Below are positions 16,947 through 26,906 of a stretch of DNA of 64,000 nucleotides, piece by piece. Position 1 is the stretch's first letter. Each line of letters starts with the position of its first letter. Source of the DNA: Pelagadaptatus sp034112445 (GTDB lineage Bacteria > Pseudomonadota > Gammaproteobacteria > Pseudomonadales > Cellvibrionaceae); the NCBI GenBank assembly GCA_034112445.1, contig JAWUVI010000022.1, positions 186,001-250,000 of the forward strand. The letters run 5' to 3'. The notes under the pieces are model-generated. The model made no database searches. It had not been told where the DNA came from and was given only the letters and a program-made list of their open reading frames with translations. A program made the translations under genes and the position numbers.

Positions 16947-18308
16947 TTAGTTTTTACGACCAAAAAAAGAAAATAGTTTTTTCTTTTGCGGGTTGAAAAT
17001 ATAAGTTTCTCTTAAATGTTCTATATCAATAGAAAAAGCATCCGACTCTAAGTCTGAAGCGATTTCGATCATCTCTACATCTTTCAATTTTTTCTTGCCG
17101 CTATCAATCAACCCCTGCTTATGCTTTTGATCCAAAGCCAAATCTAAGATAAAAGGCGTATCAAGCATCTTTTTACATGAGTCCATGACGATTAATATTT
17201 TCGGTTTCAATCGTCGTTCAAAATTTTGCTCTACGACGACTGCCACTTCTCCAGTACTCAGTTCAACTAAGGTACCTGTAGGGTACAACCCAATAGCACG
17301 AATAAATTCAACAACCAACTCTTCTTGAAACTCCTTATTGCGGCATTCGTACAACTTGGCAACCGCCTTAGAGGGTGAAAGTGATAGCTTTTGGTTCCGC
17401 TGATTAATGGTTTCATCATAGAAGGTCACTATGCCCGCTATGCGCGCATTCAGTGGGATTTTGTCGCCACAAAAACTTCGAGGAAAGCCGCTACCATTAA
17501 CTCTTTCGCAATGGTTCTTCACTACAGAAATTACTTTGGGCTCTACATTTTCAGCACCACGCAACATTTCAACGCCATATTCAATAAACTTCTCATAGGC
17601 CCTCTGCTCATCGAGCGTCCTCTCTGAGCTCTCAAGCAGATGCATATCTAGCTTTGACTTGCCAATATCTTTAAGCAGAACGCCCATTGCCAAGACATCA
17701 AGCTCTTTTTTAGCCAGACCAATATAACGACCAAAGATTATTGCCCAAACCGCAGAGCGAACAGAGTGACCGTAGGTATGTTCATCTACATGCTTAACGC
17801 GAGATAACCAAGTAAACGCATCAGGATTTCGCAATACACTATCGACCATAGAACTGGCAACACGCTTAGTGGACTGCACCTGAATATCACCACCAGAACC
17901 CAGCTGATTAACAACTTCACCTACGGATCTGAATACCTCTTGATGTAATTGCTTAGCCTTAGCGGCCTCTTTATTGAGACTCTCTTGAATCGGGTAAATG
18001 TTATGCGTGGGCTTCAAGGGGGATACACTAACAGGGATATGACTGCTCTTATCCGTTCTTTTGCCGCCAGTCGGAGGTGTGATAATCGGCGTTAACGTTT
18101 TTAAATTGGCAGCAACCGAACCTGAAGCTTTTTCAATATCAATATGAACAAACTTGCAGTATTGACGTAAGAGTGAAACATCTTCTATATCTCGAATATA
18201 GAAACCCTGAATAGGAAAAGGTGTTTGCGTCCAAGGCCGATCGAGACCAGACACATACATACCAATAACGACTTCATTCACCGGCAGTTTAAATTGCTTA
18301 ATTGCCAT
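16947..18308 (-). CDS. DUF3391 + HD-GYP domain protein with degenerate catalytic residues
   Basis: 453 residues. The N-terminal DUF3391 (about 1-60, 'VIGMYVSGLDRPWTQTPF') is the usual partner of HD-GYP c-di-GMP phosphodiesterases. In the HD-GYP domain (about 165-345), 'EHTYGHSVRSAVWA' keeps the first His, but the HD pair is Lys213-Asp214 ('LLKDIGKSKL'). The later metal Asp is Thr295 ('IVTFYDET') and the GYP motif is G-F-P ('GSGFP'). With at least two metal ligands gone the protein is probably a c-di-GMP sensor or scaffold rather than an enzyme. Alone on its strand, 66 bp downstream of hemE; it may be cotranscribed with it. Confidence 0.88.
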   Translation of the reverse strand: MAIKQFKLPVNEVVIGMYVSGLDRPWTQTPFPIQGFYIRDIEDVSLLRQYCKFVHIDIEKASGSVAANLKTLTPIITPPTGGKRTDKSSHIPVSVSPLKPTHNIYPIQESLNKEAAKAKQLHQEVFRSVGEVVNQLGSGGDIQVQSTKRVASSMVDSVLRNPDAFTWLSRVKHVDEHTYGHSVRSAVWAIIFGRYIGLAKKELDVLAMGVLLKDIGKSKLDMHLLESSERTLDEQRAYEKFIEYGVEMLRGAENVEPKVISVVKNHCERVNGSGFPRSFCGDKIPLNARIAGIVTFYDETINQRNQKLSLSPSKAVAKLYECRNKEFQEELVVEFIRAIGLYPTGTLVELSTGEVAVVVEQNFERRLKPKILIVMDSCKKMLDTPFILDLALDQKHKQGLIDSGKKKLKDVEMIEIASDLESDAFSIDIEHLRETYIFNPQKKKLFSFFGRKN

Positions 18309-18373
18309 ATCACCCTCCCAGCATTACGCCAGCCACACACAATAGACAATCAGTATAACCGAAAGGTAAGCCG

Positions 18374-19441
18374 TTATTTGTGATAGATGTCCGATAATTC
18401 GTGAACGGCTTCAATAAATGCACCAGCGTGAGCAGGATCTACCTCAGGAGTAATTCCATGGCCCAAATTAAACACATGACCACTGCCGCGACCATAGCTA
18501 GCCAAGATATCCTCAACTTCTTGGCGGATACGCTCAGGCTTGGCATAGAGAATTGAAGGATCCATATTGCCTTGTAAGGATACTTTATCGCCAACCCGCT
18601 GCCGTGCACTCCCAAGATCAGTGGTCCAATCTAAGCCTAATGCCGTAGCACCAGTATCAGCCATTAACTCTAGCCACTGACCACCGCCCTTAGTAAACAT
18701 AATAACCGGTACTTTTCTGCCTTCGTGCTCTTTAATTAACCCATCAATAATTCGCTGCATAGGGCGCAGAGAAAACTCTTGGTAAGCAGAAAAGCTAAGG
18801 GCGCCACCCCACGAATCGAAAATTTGAACCGCTTGCGCACCCGCTAAAATTTGTGCGTTCAAGTAAGCAGTTACCGATTCAACCAGCTTATCAAGCAACA
18901 AATGCATAACTTCAGGCTGATTATAAAATAAAGCTTTGGTGCGGCGATAATCTTTTGATGAACCACCTTCAACCATGTACGTTGCCAAGGTCCACGGGCT
19001 GCCTGAAAAGCCTATAAGCGGCACTCTGCCATTTAATTCTTTACGAATAGTTGAAACAGCATCGATAACATAAGGTAAATCTTTTTCAGGGTTAACAACC
19101 GGTAACGCTTCAATATCAGCTGCCGTTGTCACTGGCTTACGAAAACGCGGTCCTTCTCCCGTCTCAAAATATAACCCCAAGCCCATTGCGTCGGGAATGG
19201 TTAGAATGTCAGAAAACAATATGGCTGCATCAAGCTGAGGGAAGCGATCAAGTGGCTGCATTGTCACTTCACAAGCTCGCTCGGGGTTGGTGCACAACGC
19301 CATAAAATCACCAGCTTCAGCTCTGCTGGCTCGATATTCAGGCAAATAACGCCCAGCTTGTCGCATCATCCACACAGGAGTAACGTCAACAGGTTGCTTT
19401 AGTAGGGCCCGTAAAAAGCGGTCATTTTTTAATTCAGACAT
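18374..19441 (-). CDS. hemE: Uroporphyrinogen decarboxylase
   Basis: Haem pathway enzyme converting uroporphyrinogen III to coproporphyrinogen III in the cytoplasm. 355 residues, family length. Signatures: 'PVWMMRQAGRYLPEYR' (substrate-binding arginines), 'ILFSDILTIPDAMG' (essential Asp), 'GFSGSPWTLATYMVEG' and 'FNLGHGITP'. It follows gltD by 36 bp on the same strand, the order gltB-gltD-hemE seen in Pseudomonas. Confidence 0.98.
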   Translation of the reverse strand: MSELKNDRFLRALLKQPVDVTPVWMMRQAGRYLPEYRASRAEAGDFMALCTNPERACEVTMQPLDRFPQLDAAILFSDILTIPDAMGLGLYFETGEGPRFRKPVTTAADIEALPVVNPEKDLPYVIDAVSTIRKELNGRVPLIGFSGSPWTLATYMVEGGSSKDYRRTKALFYNQPEVMHLLLDKLVESVTAYLNAQILAGAQAVQIFDSWGGALSFSAYQEFSLRPMQRIIDGLIKEHEGRKVPVIMFTKGGGQWLELMADTGATALGLDWTTDLGSARQRVGDKVSLQGNMDPSILYAKPERIRQEVEDILASYGRGSGHVFNLGHGITPEVDPAHAGAFIEAVHELSDIYHK

Positions 19442-19477
19442 TGTCGCACACTCATTTTATTATGGTTATATAACAGC

Positions 19478-20896
19478 CTACACAGCTAGGTAATCAAGGA
19501 TGCCTTCAGCAGCCTGACGCCCCTCCCAAATAGCTGTTACAACTAAGTCTGAGCCTCTCACCATGTCACCACCGGCGAACACTTTAGGATTACTGGTTTG
19601 AAACTTAAATGCTTGAGCTTCTGGTGCTTCTACACCACCCCAACTGTTAACAGTAATATTGTGTTCATCAAACCAAGGAGCGGGATTTGGATTAAAACCA
19701 AACGCCACAAGTACAACATCAGCCGGCAAAATTTCTTCACTACCCGCTATAGGTTCTGGGCGACGACGACCATTTTCATCCTCATCACCAAGCTGGGTTG
19801 TAACAACTTTAATTCCTTCAACTTTATCTGTACCTACAATTGCAATCGGCTGGCGATTAAATAGAAACTCTACCCCTTCATCACGAGCATTAGTCACTTC
19901 GCGTACAGAGCCTGGCATATTGGCCTCATCCCGGCGATAGGCACAGGTTACAGATTCTGCGCTTTGGCGGATTGAGGTGCGATTACAATCCATCGCTGTA
20001 TCGCCGCCACCAAGCACAATGACTTTCTTGTCTGCCACACTGATATAATCTTCAGGCTTTTTCTCAAAACCCAAATTGCGATTCACGCTAGAAATCAAGA
20101 ATGGCAATGCATCGTAGACACCGGGTAAATCTTCACCCGGAAATCCGCCTTTCATGGATGTATAAGTCCCCATACCCATGAACACAGCATCATAATCACG
20201 CAATAGTTCTTCCATACTGATATCTTTACCTATCTCAGTATTCAAACGGAATTCTATTCCCATCTCGGTAAATACTTCACGGCGCTTAGTCAGTACCGAC
20301 TTTTCTAGCTTGAACTCAGGAATACCAAAAGTCAGTAACCCGCCTATTTCTGGGTAAAGATCAAATACAGTCGGCTTCACGCCATTGCGAATCAACACAT
20401 CAGCACAACCTAAACCTGCAGGGCCTGCGCCAATAACAGCTACTTTTTTATCAGTCCAAACAACGTTAGACATGTCTGGCTTCCAACCCAATGCAAAAGC
20501 CGTATCCGTAATGTACTTTTCAGCATTACCAATAGTTACCGCGCCGAAGCCATCATTTAACGTACAGGCACCTTCACACAAGCGGTCTTGCGGGCAAACT
20601 CGGCCACACACTTCTGGTAATGTATTTGTTTCATGGCTCAGCTCTGCCGCTTCAAAAATATTACCTTCTGAGATCAACTTTAACCAATTCGGGATAAAGT
20701 TATGTACCGGGCATTTCCATTCACAATAAGGGTTACCGCACTCTAAACAGCGATGCGATTGACCTTTCACCTGATTCTCAGTATACGGTTGGTATATTTC
20801 TACAAACTCGTTCTGACGAGTTGAAATATCTTTTTTATCTGGATCTTTACGTCCGACATCCAAAAACTGAAATTTGTTATTTAAACGCTCAGCCAT
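19478..20896 (-). CDS. gltD: Glutamate synthase (NADPH) small subunit
   Basis: FAD- and NADPH-binding subunit of GOGAT, 472 residues, supplying electrons to GltB. The N-terminal cysteines that build the 4Fe-4S clusters are visible in 'CLECGNPYCEWKCPVHN' and 'CGRVCPQDRLCEGACTL'. Next come the FAD motif 'AVIGAGPAGLGCADVL' and the NADPH motif 'VIVLGGGDTAMDCNR'. The C-terminal 'FAGGDMVRGSDLVVTAI' closes the FAD site. 38 bp downstream of gltB in the same operon. Confidence 0.98.
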   Translation of the reverse strand: MAERLNNKFQFLDVGRKDPDKKDISTRQNEFVEIYQPYTENQVKGQSHRCLECGNPYCEWKCPVHNFIPNWLKLISEGNIFEAAELSHETNTLPEVCGRVCPQDRLCEGACTLNDGFGAVTIGNAEKYITDTAFALGWKPDMSNVVWTDKKVAVIGAGPAGLGCADVLIRNGVKPTVFDLYPEIGGLLTFGIPEFKLEKSVLTKRREVFTEMGIEFRLNTEIGKDISMEELLRDYDAVFMGMGTYTSMKGGFPGEDLPGVYDALPFLISSVNRNLGFEKKPEDYISVADKKVIVLGGGDTAMDCNRTSIRQSAESVTCAYRRDEANMPGSVREVTNARDEGVEFLFNRQPIAIVGTDKVEGIKVVTTQLGDEDENGRRRPEPIAGSEEILPADVVLVAFGFNPNPAPWFDEHNITVNSWGGVEAPEAQAFKFQTSNPKVFAGGDMVRGSDLVVTAIWEGRQAAEGILDYLAV

Positions 20897-20934
20897 TTCA
20901 TTACCTCTATAATTCGCTCGCTATTAAGCCGCGT

Positions 20935-23900
20935 TTATTCGCCGCGCTGCTTTACACTATTAAGCAGGTCATTAAGATCAGCCGCCTTGGGTTTTACTAA
21001 CCAAAACTTGCCGACATAATCACGGAAATTGTCTAGTAATTCTTGCCCCCAAGAACTGCCTGTCTCTTTAACGAATTCACGAATCACTTCACGTAAATAA
21101 TTACGGTAGGCTTCTGTTGATTCTTGATTAATACGGTACATCTCAACAAGCTCGTGGTTACATTTATCGACAAAGCTATTATCTTCATCGAGCACGTACG
21201 CAAAACCACCGGTCATTCCCGCGCCAAAATTGACCCCTGTCTCACCAAGAATCGCAACCATACCGCCCGTCATATATTCACAGCAGTGATCACCAGCTCC
21301 CTCTACAACCGCGTGAGCGCCAGAGTTTCTCACTCCACAACGCTCACCAGCGGTACCTGCAGCCAATAATTTACCGCCTGTAGCACCATACAAGCAGGTG
21401 TTGCCCATTATGCTGGTAGTGCGGGATTCAAATTCAGAACCCTGCGGCGGACGCAATATGATTTTACCGCCAGCCATACCCTTTCCAACATAATCATTCG
21501 CATCACCTTCTAGATAAAGCTCAAGACCACCCGCATTCCACACACCAAAGCTTTGACCGGCAATACCCGTTAGATTCAACTTGATCGGGGCACTACCCAT
21601 ACCTTGATTGCCATGTCGCTTGGCTATTTCACCACTCAAACGAGCGCCAATAGAACGGTCACAATTATTGATACGGAAATTAAATTCACCGCCAAGTTTA
21701 CCTTCAATCGCAGGCAACACTGCCTCTACCATAGCTTCAGCAGTTTCGCCCTTATCGAACGGTTCGTTCTTACTGTTCGTACAAAACTGCGGCTTGCTCT
21801 CTAGAAATTCATCGGTGTGTATGATTGAACTTAAATCTAACGCGTTTTGCTTAGCGGTTACACCATCTAAGCACTCCAACAAATCTACCCGTCCAATCAA
21901 CTCATCAAGAGAACGAACACCTAAACGCGCCATCCACTCACGAACCTCCTCAGCAACAAAGCGGAAGAAATTCATGGCCATGTCGACTGTGCCGACATAG
22001 TGCTCATCGCGCAACTGTTCGTTCTGTGTCGCTACACCCGTTGCACAATTATTCAAGTGGCAAATTCTTAAATATTTACACCCTAAAGCAACCATAGGTG
22101 CAGTACCAAAGCCAAAACTTTCAGCACCCAAAATAGCGGCTTTGATAACATCCAAGCCCGACTTAAGGCCGCCGTCCGTCTGCACTCTCACTTTATCCCG
22201 AAGGTTATTCGCCCGCAGCGTCTGGTGAGTTTCACTCAAACCTAATTCCCAAGGAGAGCCAGCATAACGAATCGACGTTAATGGACTTGCCGCCGTACCG
22301 CCATCGTAACCAGAAATCGTGATTAAATCGGCATAGGCCTTAGCCACACCAGCAGCAATTGTGCCTACCCCTGGACGAGAAACTAATTTTACCGACACCA
22401 AGGCTGATGGATTAACTTGTTTTAAGTCGTATATCAGCTGGGCCAAATCTTCAATCGAATAAATATCGTGATGAGGAGGAGGCGAGATCAAAGTAACACC
22501 TGGAACTGAGTACCGCAGGCGAGCAATAAGCTTATTAACCTTTCCACCAGGCAACTGACCACCCTCGCCAGGCTTAGCCCCCTGTGCCACTTTTATCTGT
22601 AAAACTTCTGCATTAACTAAGTAATGCGGGGTTACACCAAAACGCCCAGAAGCAACCTGTTTGATTTTTGAGACTTTGTTGGTATTGAAGCGCGCAGGAT
22701 CCTCCCCGCCTTCACCACTATTCGATCGCCCACCAAGAGTGTTCATCGCTTGCGCCAAAGCTTCATGCGCCTCTGGAGAAAGTGCGCCTAATGACATAGC
22801 CGCCGAATCGAAGCGGCGTACAATAGCCTCCATTGGCTCAACTTCATCAAGAGGTATAGCTACGTCCGCAAGCCTTAATCCCAATAAATCTCTTAACGTT
22901 GCCGCAGGGCGATGATTAACCAAATCTGCGTACTCTTGCCAAACCTTTGGATCGCCGGTCTTTACAGCTTTTTGTAATGTTTGCACAACATCAGGGTTAA
23001 ACGCATGGTATTCCTCGCCATGCACATACTTCAGCAAACCACCGGGGGAAATGGACTTGCGCTTGATCCAAGCCAATTGAGCCAATTGCTTTTGATCAGA
23101 CTCAATATGTACAAAACCCGCTCCCTGAATACGACTGTCTGTACCTGTGAAACATAAATCGATCACGTCGCTGTCTAAGCCAACCGCTTCAAACAATTGA
23201 GCACCGCGATATGATGCAATGGTCGATATACCCATTTTCGATAATATTTTTAACAGACCTTTGTTTAGGCCTTTGCGGTAATTAATATAAGAAGTACTAA
23301 CATCAAGTAATATGTCACCTGACTCAATCAAATTATTAAGAAGGTGATAACTCAAATATGGATAAACCGCAGACGCTCCATAACCAATTAAAGCGGCAAC
23401 ATGATGTGAATCTCTTGCCGAAGCCGTTTCAACAATAATGTTAGAGTCACACCGCAAACCTTCTCCCATCAAGCATTGATGCACAGCCCCCGTTGCTAAT
23501 AAAGCAGGTATAGGGAGTTCGCCCTCTTTCATGTCATTATCTGTCAGCAAAACCAACACCACACCTGAACGCACAGCATCAGCAACCTCGTTATTTAGGC
23601 TGACAATCGCTTCACGTAAAGTTTTTTGCTGCGGATCGTAATACAGGGAGAATTTCTTCGGCGTATATCCTGGGCGATCACAATCAGCCAACGCTTGGTA
23701 TTTTTCTGGAGACAGCACAGGTGAGCTTAAAACGATTCTATCGGCATGATCTTCAGTCTGCTGATACAGCGATAACTCGCGACCCAAACAGGTCTCAAGC
23801 GACATCACGATTGTCTCACGTAGGGGGTCAATTGGTGGGTTAGTCACCTGCGCAAACTGCTGCCTAAAGTAATCGTATGGCGACCGTACTTTTTCTGACA

Positions 23901-25380
23901 ATACCGCCATAGGTGTATCATCACCCATAGAGCCGACTGCTTCTTGCCCAGCTTCTGCCAATGGCCTAATTACTTGGTCCATCTCCTCAAGCGAAACCTG
24001 AAACATCTTCATGTAAGTCTTTAATTCATCGCTATCGGCTGGACCAACATTGTTTGAATTAAGCTTTGACTCAATGCGAGATTGCCTCTTCCTCAACCAG
24101 TCTTTATAAGGAAACGCGGACTTCAGCTGATCATCAACATCTTTCGTGTGATAGATTTTGCCTTCTTGCGTATCAATAGACAGAATCTGGCCTGGTCCTA
24201 AACGACCCTTAGCAATAACATCTTCGGGCTGATAATTGTATACGCCTACTTCTGAAGCTACGGTTATTAATCCATCTTTAGTCATCACCCAGCGAGATGG
24301 GCGCAAGCCATTCCGATCAAGCGTACAAACGGCATAGCGACCATCCGTAATCACCAAGCCGGCAGGGCCGTCCCACGGCTCAATATGCATAGAATTGTAT
24401 TCATAGAATGCACGAACATCAGGATCCATAGTTTGCACATTCTGCCAAGCAGGAGGAACTAGCATCCGCACTGCTCTGTGTAACTCCATGCCTCCAGTCA
24501 AAAGCACTTCAAGCATATTATCTAAGCTGGATGAATCAGATCCTGTGCGGTTAACCAGTGGCGTAACTTCACTTAAATTAGGCAGCAAGTCACTTTGGAA
24601 CTTGGCTGTACGAGCAACCGACCAATTGCGATTACCCATAACTGTATTAATTTCTCCATTGTGGGCTAGCATGCGAAATGGCTGAGCCAACGGCCAACGA
24701 GGAGAAGTATTAGTAGAAAAACGCTGATGGAAAACACAAATAGCTGTTTCTAAATCAGGATTAGCCAAATCTAAAAAGAATTTTGGTAAATCCACAGGCA
24801 TTAATAAGCCTTTATAAGAAATGACATTATCGCTCATACTGGCGACATAAAAATCTTTATCATCAGAAAGTACTATTTCAGCCTTTCTTCGTGCCATGAA
24901 TAATTTGGCGTTAAACTCGTTCGAAGCCTGCTCTTCACAACCAATAAATAAGTGAAAAAACTGAGGCAAAGTTTCAAGCGCTATAGGACCCAAGCACTCC
25001 TCATTGGTTGGCACTACACGCCAACCCAAGGCAGTTAACCCTTGACCTTTCAGTGCTTTCTCAACAGCTTCACGAGCCGCTTGAGCTTTCGCTTCATCCT
25101 GAGATAGCATGATAGAGCTCACGCCGTACTGAGCCCCCAAAACAAGCCCCAACTCGGACTGAGCTATTGACCGCAAAAAACCGTCTGGCTTTTGCATTAA
25201 TAGGCCGCAGCCATCGCCAGTTTTTCCGTCAGCGGCAATGCCGCCCCTGTGGGTCATACACGTTAATGATTCAATTGCTGTGGCTAGTAACTTATGGCTG
25301 ATCTCACCTTCAATATGGGCAACCAAACCAAATCCACAATTATCTTTGAATTCGTCTACGTTATAGAGGCCTGAACTCAT
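20935..25380 (-). CDS. gltB: Glutamate synthase (NADPH) large subunit
   Basis: About 1481 residues. Domain order: N-terminal glutaminase (class II amidotransferase; 'DNCGFGLVAHIEGE', whose Cys becomes the N-terminal nucleophile after removal of a short propeptide), a central domain, the FMN-binding synthase domain ('GGRSNSGEGGEDPARF', 'KVAQGAKPGEGGQLPG') with the 3Fe-4S cysteines in 'CKYLRICHLNNCATGV', and the C-terminal GXGXG beta-helix. ATG 25380 gives a 14-residue propeptide, matching the family; a GTG at 25392 is also in frame. A terminator upstream at 25454-25479 separates it from the DamX-like gene, so it should have its own promoter in the about 75 bp between. Confidence 0.98.
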   Translation of the reverse strand: MSSGLYNVDEFKDNCGFGLVAHIEGEISHKLLATAIESLTCMTHRGGIAADGKTGDGCGLLMQKPDGFLRSIAQSELGLVLGAQYGVSSIMLSQDEAKAQAAREAVEKALKGQGLTALGWRVVPTNEECLGPIALETLPQFFHLFIGCEEQASNEFNAKLFMARRKAEIVLSDDKDFYVASMSDNVISYKGLLMPVDLPKFFLDLANPDLETAICVFHQRFSTNTSPRWPLAQPFRMLAHNGEINTVMGNRNWSVARTAKFQSDLLPNLSEVTPLVNRTGSDSSSLDNMLEVLLTGGMELHRAVRMLVPPAWQNVQTMDPDVRAFYEYNSMHIEPWDGPAGLVITDGRYAVCTLDRNGLRPSRWVMTKDGLITVASEVGVYNYQPEDVIAKGRLGPGQILSIDTQEGKIYHTKDVDDQLKSAFPYKDWLRKRQSRIESKLNSNNVGPADSDELKTYMKMFQVSLEEMDQVIRPLAEAGQEAVGSMGDDTPMAVLSEKVRSPYDYFRQQFAQVTNPPIDPLRETIVMSLETCLGRELSLYQQTEDHADRIVLSSPVLSPEKYQALADCDRPGYTPKKFSLYYDPQQKTLREAIVSLNNEVADAVRSGVVLVLLTDNDMKEGELPIPALLATGAVHQCLMGEGLRCDSNIIVETASARDSHHVAALIGYGASAVYPYLSYHLLNNLIESGDILLDVSTSYINYRKGLNKGLLKILSKMGISTIASYRGAQLFEAVGLDSDVIDLCFTGTDSRIQGAGFVHIESDQKQLAQLAWIKRKSISPGGLLKYVHGEEYHAFNPDVVQTLQKAVKTGDPKVWQEYADLVNHRPAATLRDLLGLRLADVAIPLDEVEPMEAIVRRFDSAAMSLGALSPEAHEALAQAMNTLGGRSNSGEGGEDPARFNTNKVSKIKQVASGRFGVTPHYLVNAEVLQIKVAQGAKPGEGGQLPGGKVNKLIARLRYSVPGVTLISPPPHHDIYSIEDLAQLIYDLKQVNPSALVSVKLVSRPGVGTIAAGVAKAYADLITISGYDGGTAASPLTSIRYAGSPWELGLSETHQTLRANNLRDKVRVQTDGGLKSGLDVIKAAILGAESFGFGTAPMVALGCKYLRICHLNNCATGVATQNEQLRDEHYVGTVDMAMNFFRFVAEEVREWMARLGVRSLDELIGRVDLLECLDGVTAKQNALDLSSIIHTDEFLESKPQFCTNSKNEPFDKGETAEAMVEAVLPAIEGKLGGEFNFRINNCDRSIGARLSGEIAKRHGNQGMGSAPIKLNLTGIAGQSFGVWNAGGLELYLEGDANDYVGKGMAGGKIILRPPQGSEFESRTTSIMGNTCLYGATGGKLLAAGTAGERCGVRNSGAHAVVEGAGDHCCEYMTGGMVAILGETGVNFGAGMTGGFAYVLDEDNSFVDKCNHELVEMYRINQESTEAYRNYLREVIREFVKETGSSWGQELLDNFRDYVGKFWLVKPKAADLNDLLNSVKQRGE

Positions 25381-25453
25381 AGCGGGTCTCACACTCAGTG
25401 GCTAAAAAAATAAATTCATTTGCAAACTGTGAAAACTTTTGAATTCAGCAGAA

Positions 25454-25479
25454 ACAAAAAAGGCCCCTATTAAGGGACC
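25454..25479 (-). terminator. Rho-independent terminator after the damX-like gene
   Basis: On the minus strand GGTCCCT and AGGGGCC pair around a four-base loop (one mismatch) and are followed by TTTTTTGTTTC. It lies about 115 bases after the stop of the upstream gene and about 75 bases before gltB, ending the pil-aro-damX transcript or acting as an attenuator for gltB. Confidence 0.75.
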
Positions 25480-25594
25480 CCAGCAAATGGGCGCAGCATA
25501 TTACCCGCTAAGCGCCAAATAAGCAAGATTGGAGCCCAATCACAAAGAGCGAGAAAACTATATCTTCTTCTAAATTCGCCTATCTTCTTAGAAA

Positions 25595-26848
25595 CTACTG
25601 CAATTCTTTAACAATATCATTAAGCATTCTCGGCCAAGGGGAAAGGGACCGCTGCTCTTTTGGCAATTTATCAATCGATTCTCGAGCTTGGCTTTTTGTT
25701 TTATGCGGCCCCTCCACTACAACAAACCAATTATGGTTAGACCTCAGCGTCGAATACAAATACAGTCGAGAATGATTCGATTGACGCTTTTTAAACAACT
25801 GCACCGCCTCTTGCGAGCTAGACGCCATAACTTGCACCATGTAACTTTTCTCAGGCAAGGATAATAAATACTCACCATCAAAGGCTAATTTGACCGGCTC
25901 TGGCTCTGGCTGAACAATTTCAGATAAAAAAACAGGCCGGTCAAGCTTATTAATAGTGGACGCACCCACTGCTTGACTCACTTGATCTTGATCGCGGTAC
26001 AAATACCAAATTAAAGCAACAGCTAAAGCCATCGAAAAAAACAGCACGTACACCAATGGCCGCAACATAAGTGAGCCTCTAGTCCCCGCAATAAATTTTT
26101 CCAAAAGGGCCGACTGTGCGTATCTGTTTATTTTTCCGGGCAAACCGCGAGACTGATTCCAAATCGTATCGTAATCAGCATCCAGGAATATTTGCCTTCC
26201 ATCCCAGCCAGCCGACTTCAACCTAAATTCGATATAATTCTTTAACTCGACCCTATTTAAGGGTGGCAATTGCATCTCATGTATAGACAGGCCTGCTCTA
26301 CCCTGAGGCTTTAATCGGCCTAAAACATCCAGCCCACCCCAAAATATAATTTTCATCCCTGCCTGCGATTCAAGACCATCCCCTTGGAACAATCCAGCCA
26401 ACGACTGTAATGCCTCGTCAGACAAAAGATGAGCATTATCGATGGAAACTACTGATCGATGGCCTTCTGCAATTGACTTATGAATGAGATGCCGCAGCCT
26501 CGCCAAAGTTTTTCCTACACTTTCAGCCTCGCTCTGTGCCGGAGCAAGTAACGACAATAAACGCCCAAACACATCATTTTGATTTGTTAATAAAGAAACA
26601 TCAATATCTTCAAAACCAATACCCGAACTTTCCAATTCGAGCATGAGCCTATCTTTAACAAAACTACGACCACAATCTTCAGCAGACCGTATCAACAACA
26701 AGCCACTACCAAACTGGCAAAAATGAAATGCCTGAGACACAAACTCTTGACGCTGAGCGCCAGAAAAAAACGGCTGATTTTCTGCATTCGCATCAAAAGG
26801 AGCTTTCGACAAAGAAAGTTCACTCAAATAATCTCGCGGCTGATCCAT
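25595..26848 (-). CDS. damX: DamX-like protein: AAA/ExeA-type ATPase domain, one TM helix, SPOR domain
   Basis: 417 residues from ATG 26848 (GGGAA ribosome site). The N-terminal AAA-like domain (about 25-250) has a Walker B-like 'RSVVSIDNAHLLSDEAL' (131-147), but the P-loop position reads 'IRSAEDCGRSFVKDRL' (53-68), without GxxxxGK[S/T], so ATP binding is doubtful. A transmembrane helix follows (about 264-284, 'PLVYVLFFSMALAVALIWYL'), and a periplasmic SPOR domain at the C-terminus (about 334-405, 'KSYMVQVMASSSQEAVQLF'), which binds denuded septal peptidoglycan. The order aroK-aroB-damX is conserved in gammaproteobacteria. Septal location is inferred from the SPOR domain. Confidence 0.85.
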   Translation of the reverse strand: MDQPRDYLSELSLSKAPFDANAENQPFFSGAQRQEFVSQAFHFCQFGSGLLLIRSAEDCGRSFVKDRLMLELESSGIGFEDIDVSLLTNQNDVFGRLLSLLAPAQSEAESVGKTLARLRHLIHKSIAEGHRSVVSIDNAHLLSDEALQSLAGLFQGDGLESQAGMKIIFWGGLDVLGRLKPQGRAGLSIHEMQLPPLNRVELKNYIEFRLKSAGWDGRQIFLDADYDTIWNQSRGLPGKINRYAQSALLEKFIAGTRGSLMLRPLVYVLFFSMALAVALIWYLYRDQDQVSQAVGASTINKLDRPVFLSEIVQPEPEPVKLAFDGEYLLSLPEKSYMVQVMASSSQEAVQLFKKRQSNHSRLYLYSTLRSNHNWFVVVEGPHKTKSQARESIDKLPKEQRSLSPWPRMLNDIVKELQ

Positions 26849-26906
26849 ACAAATTCCCACAGGTAACGAACGCAATTACTAATTATTCAACTTAAAACAA
26901 TACAAC

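Noticed and set aside
21608..22000. 130-codon plus-strand open frame within gltB
   Set aside because: Antisense to the GltB FMN domain, without a recognisable protein.
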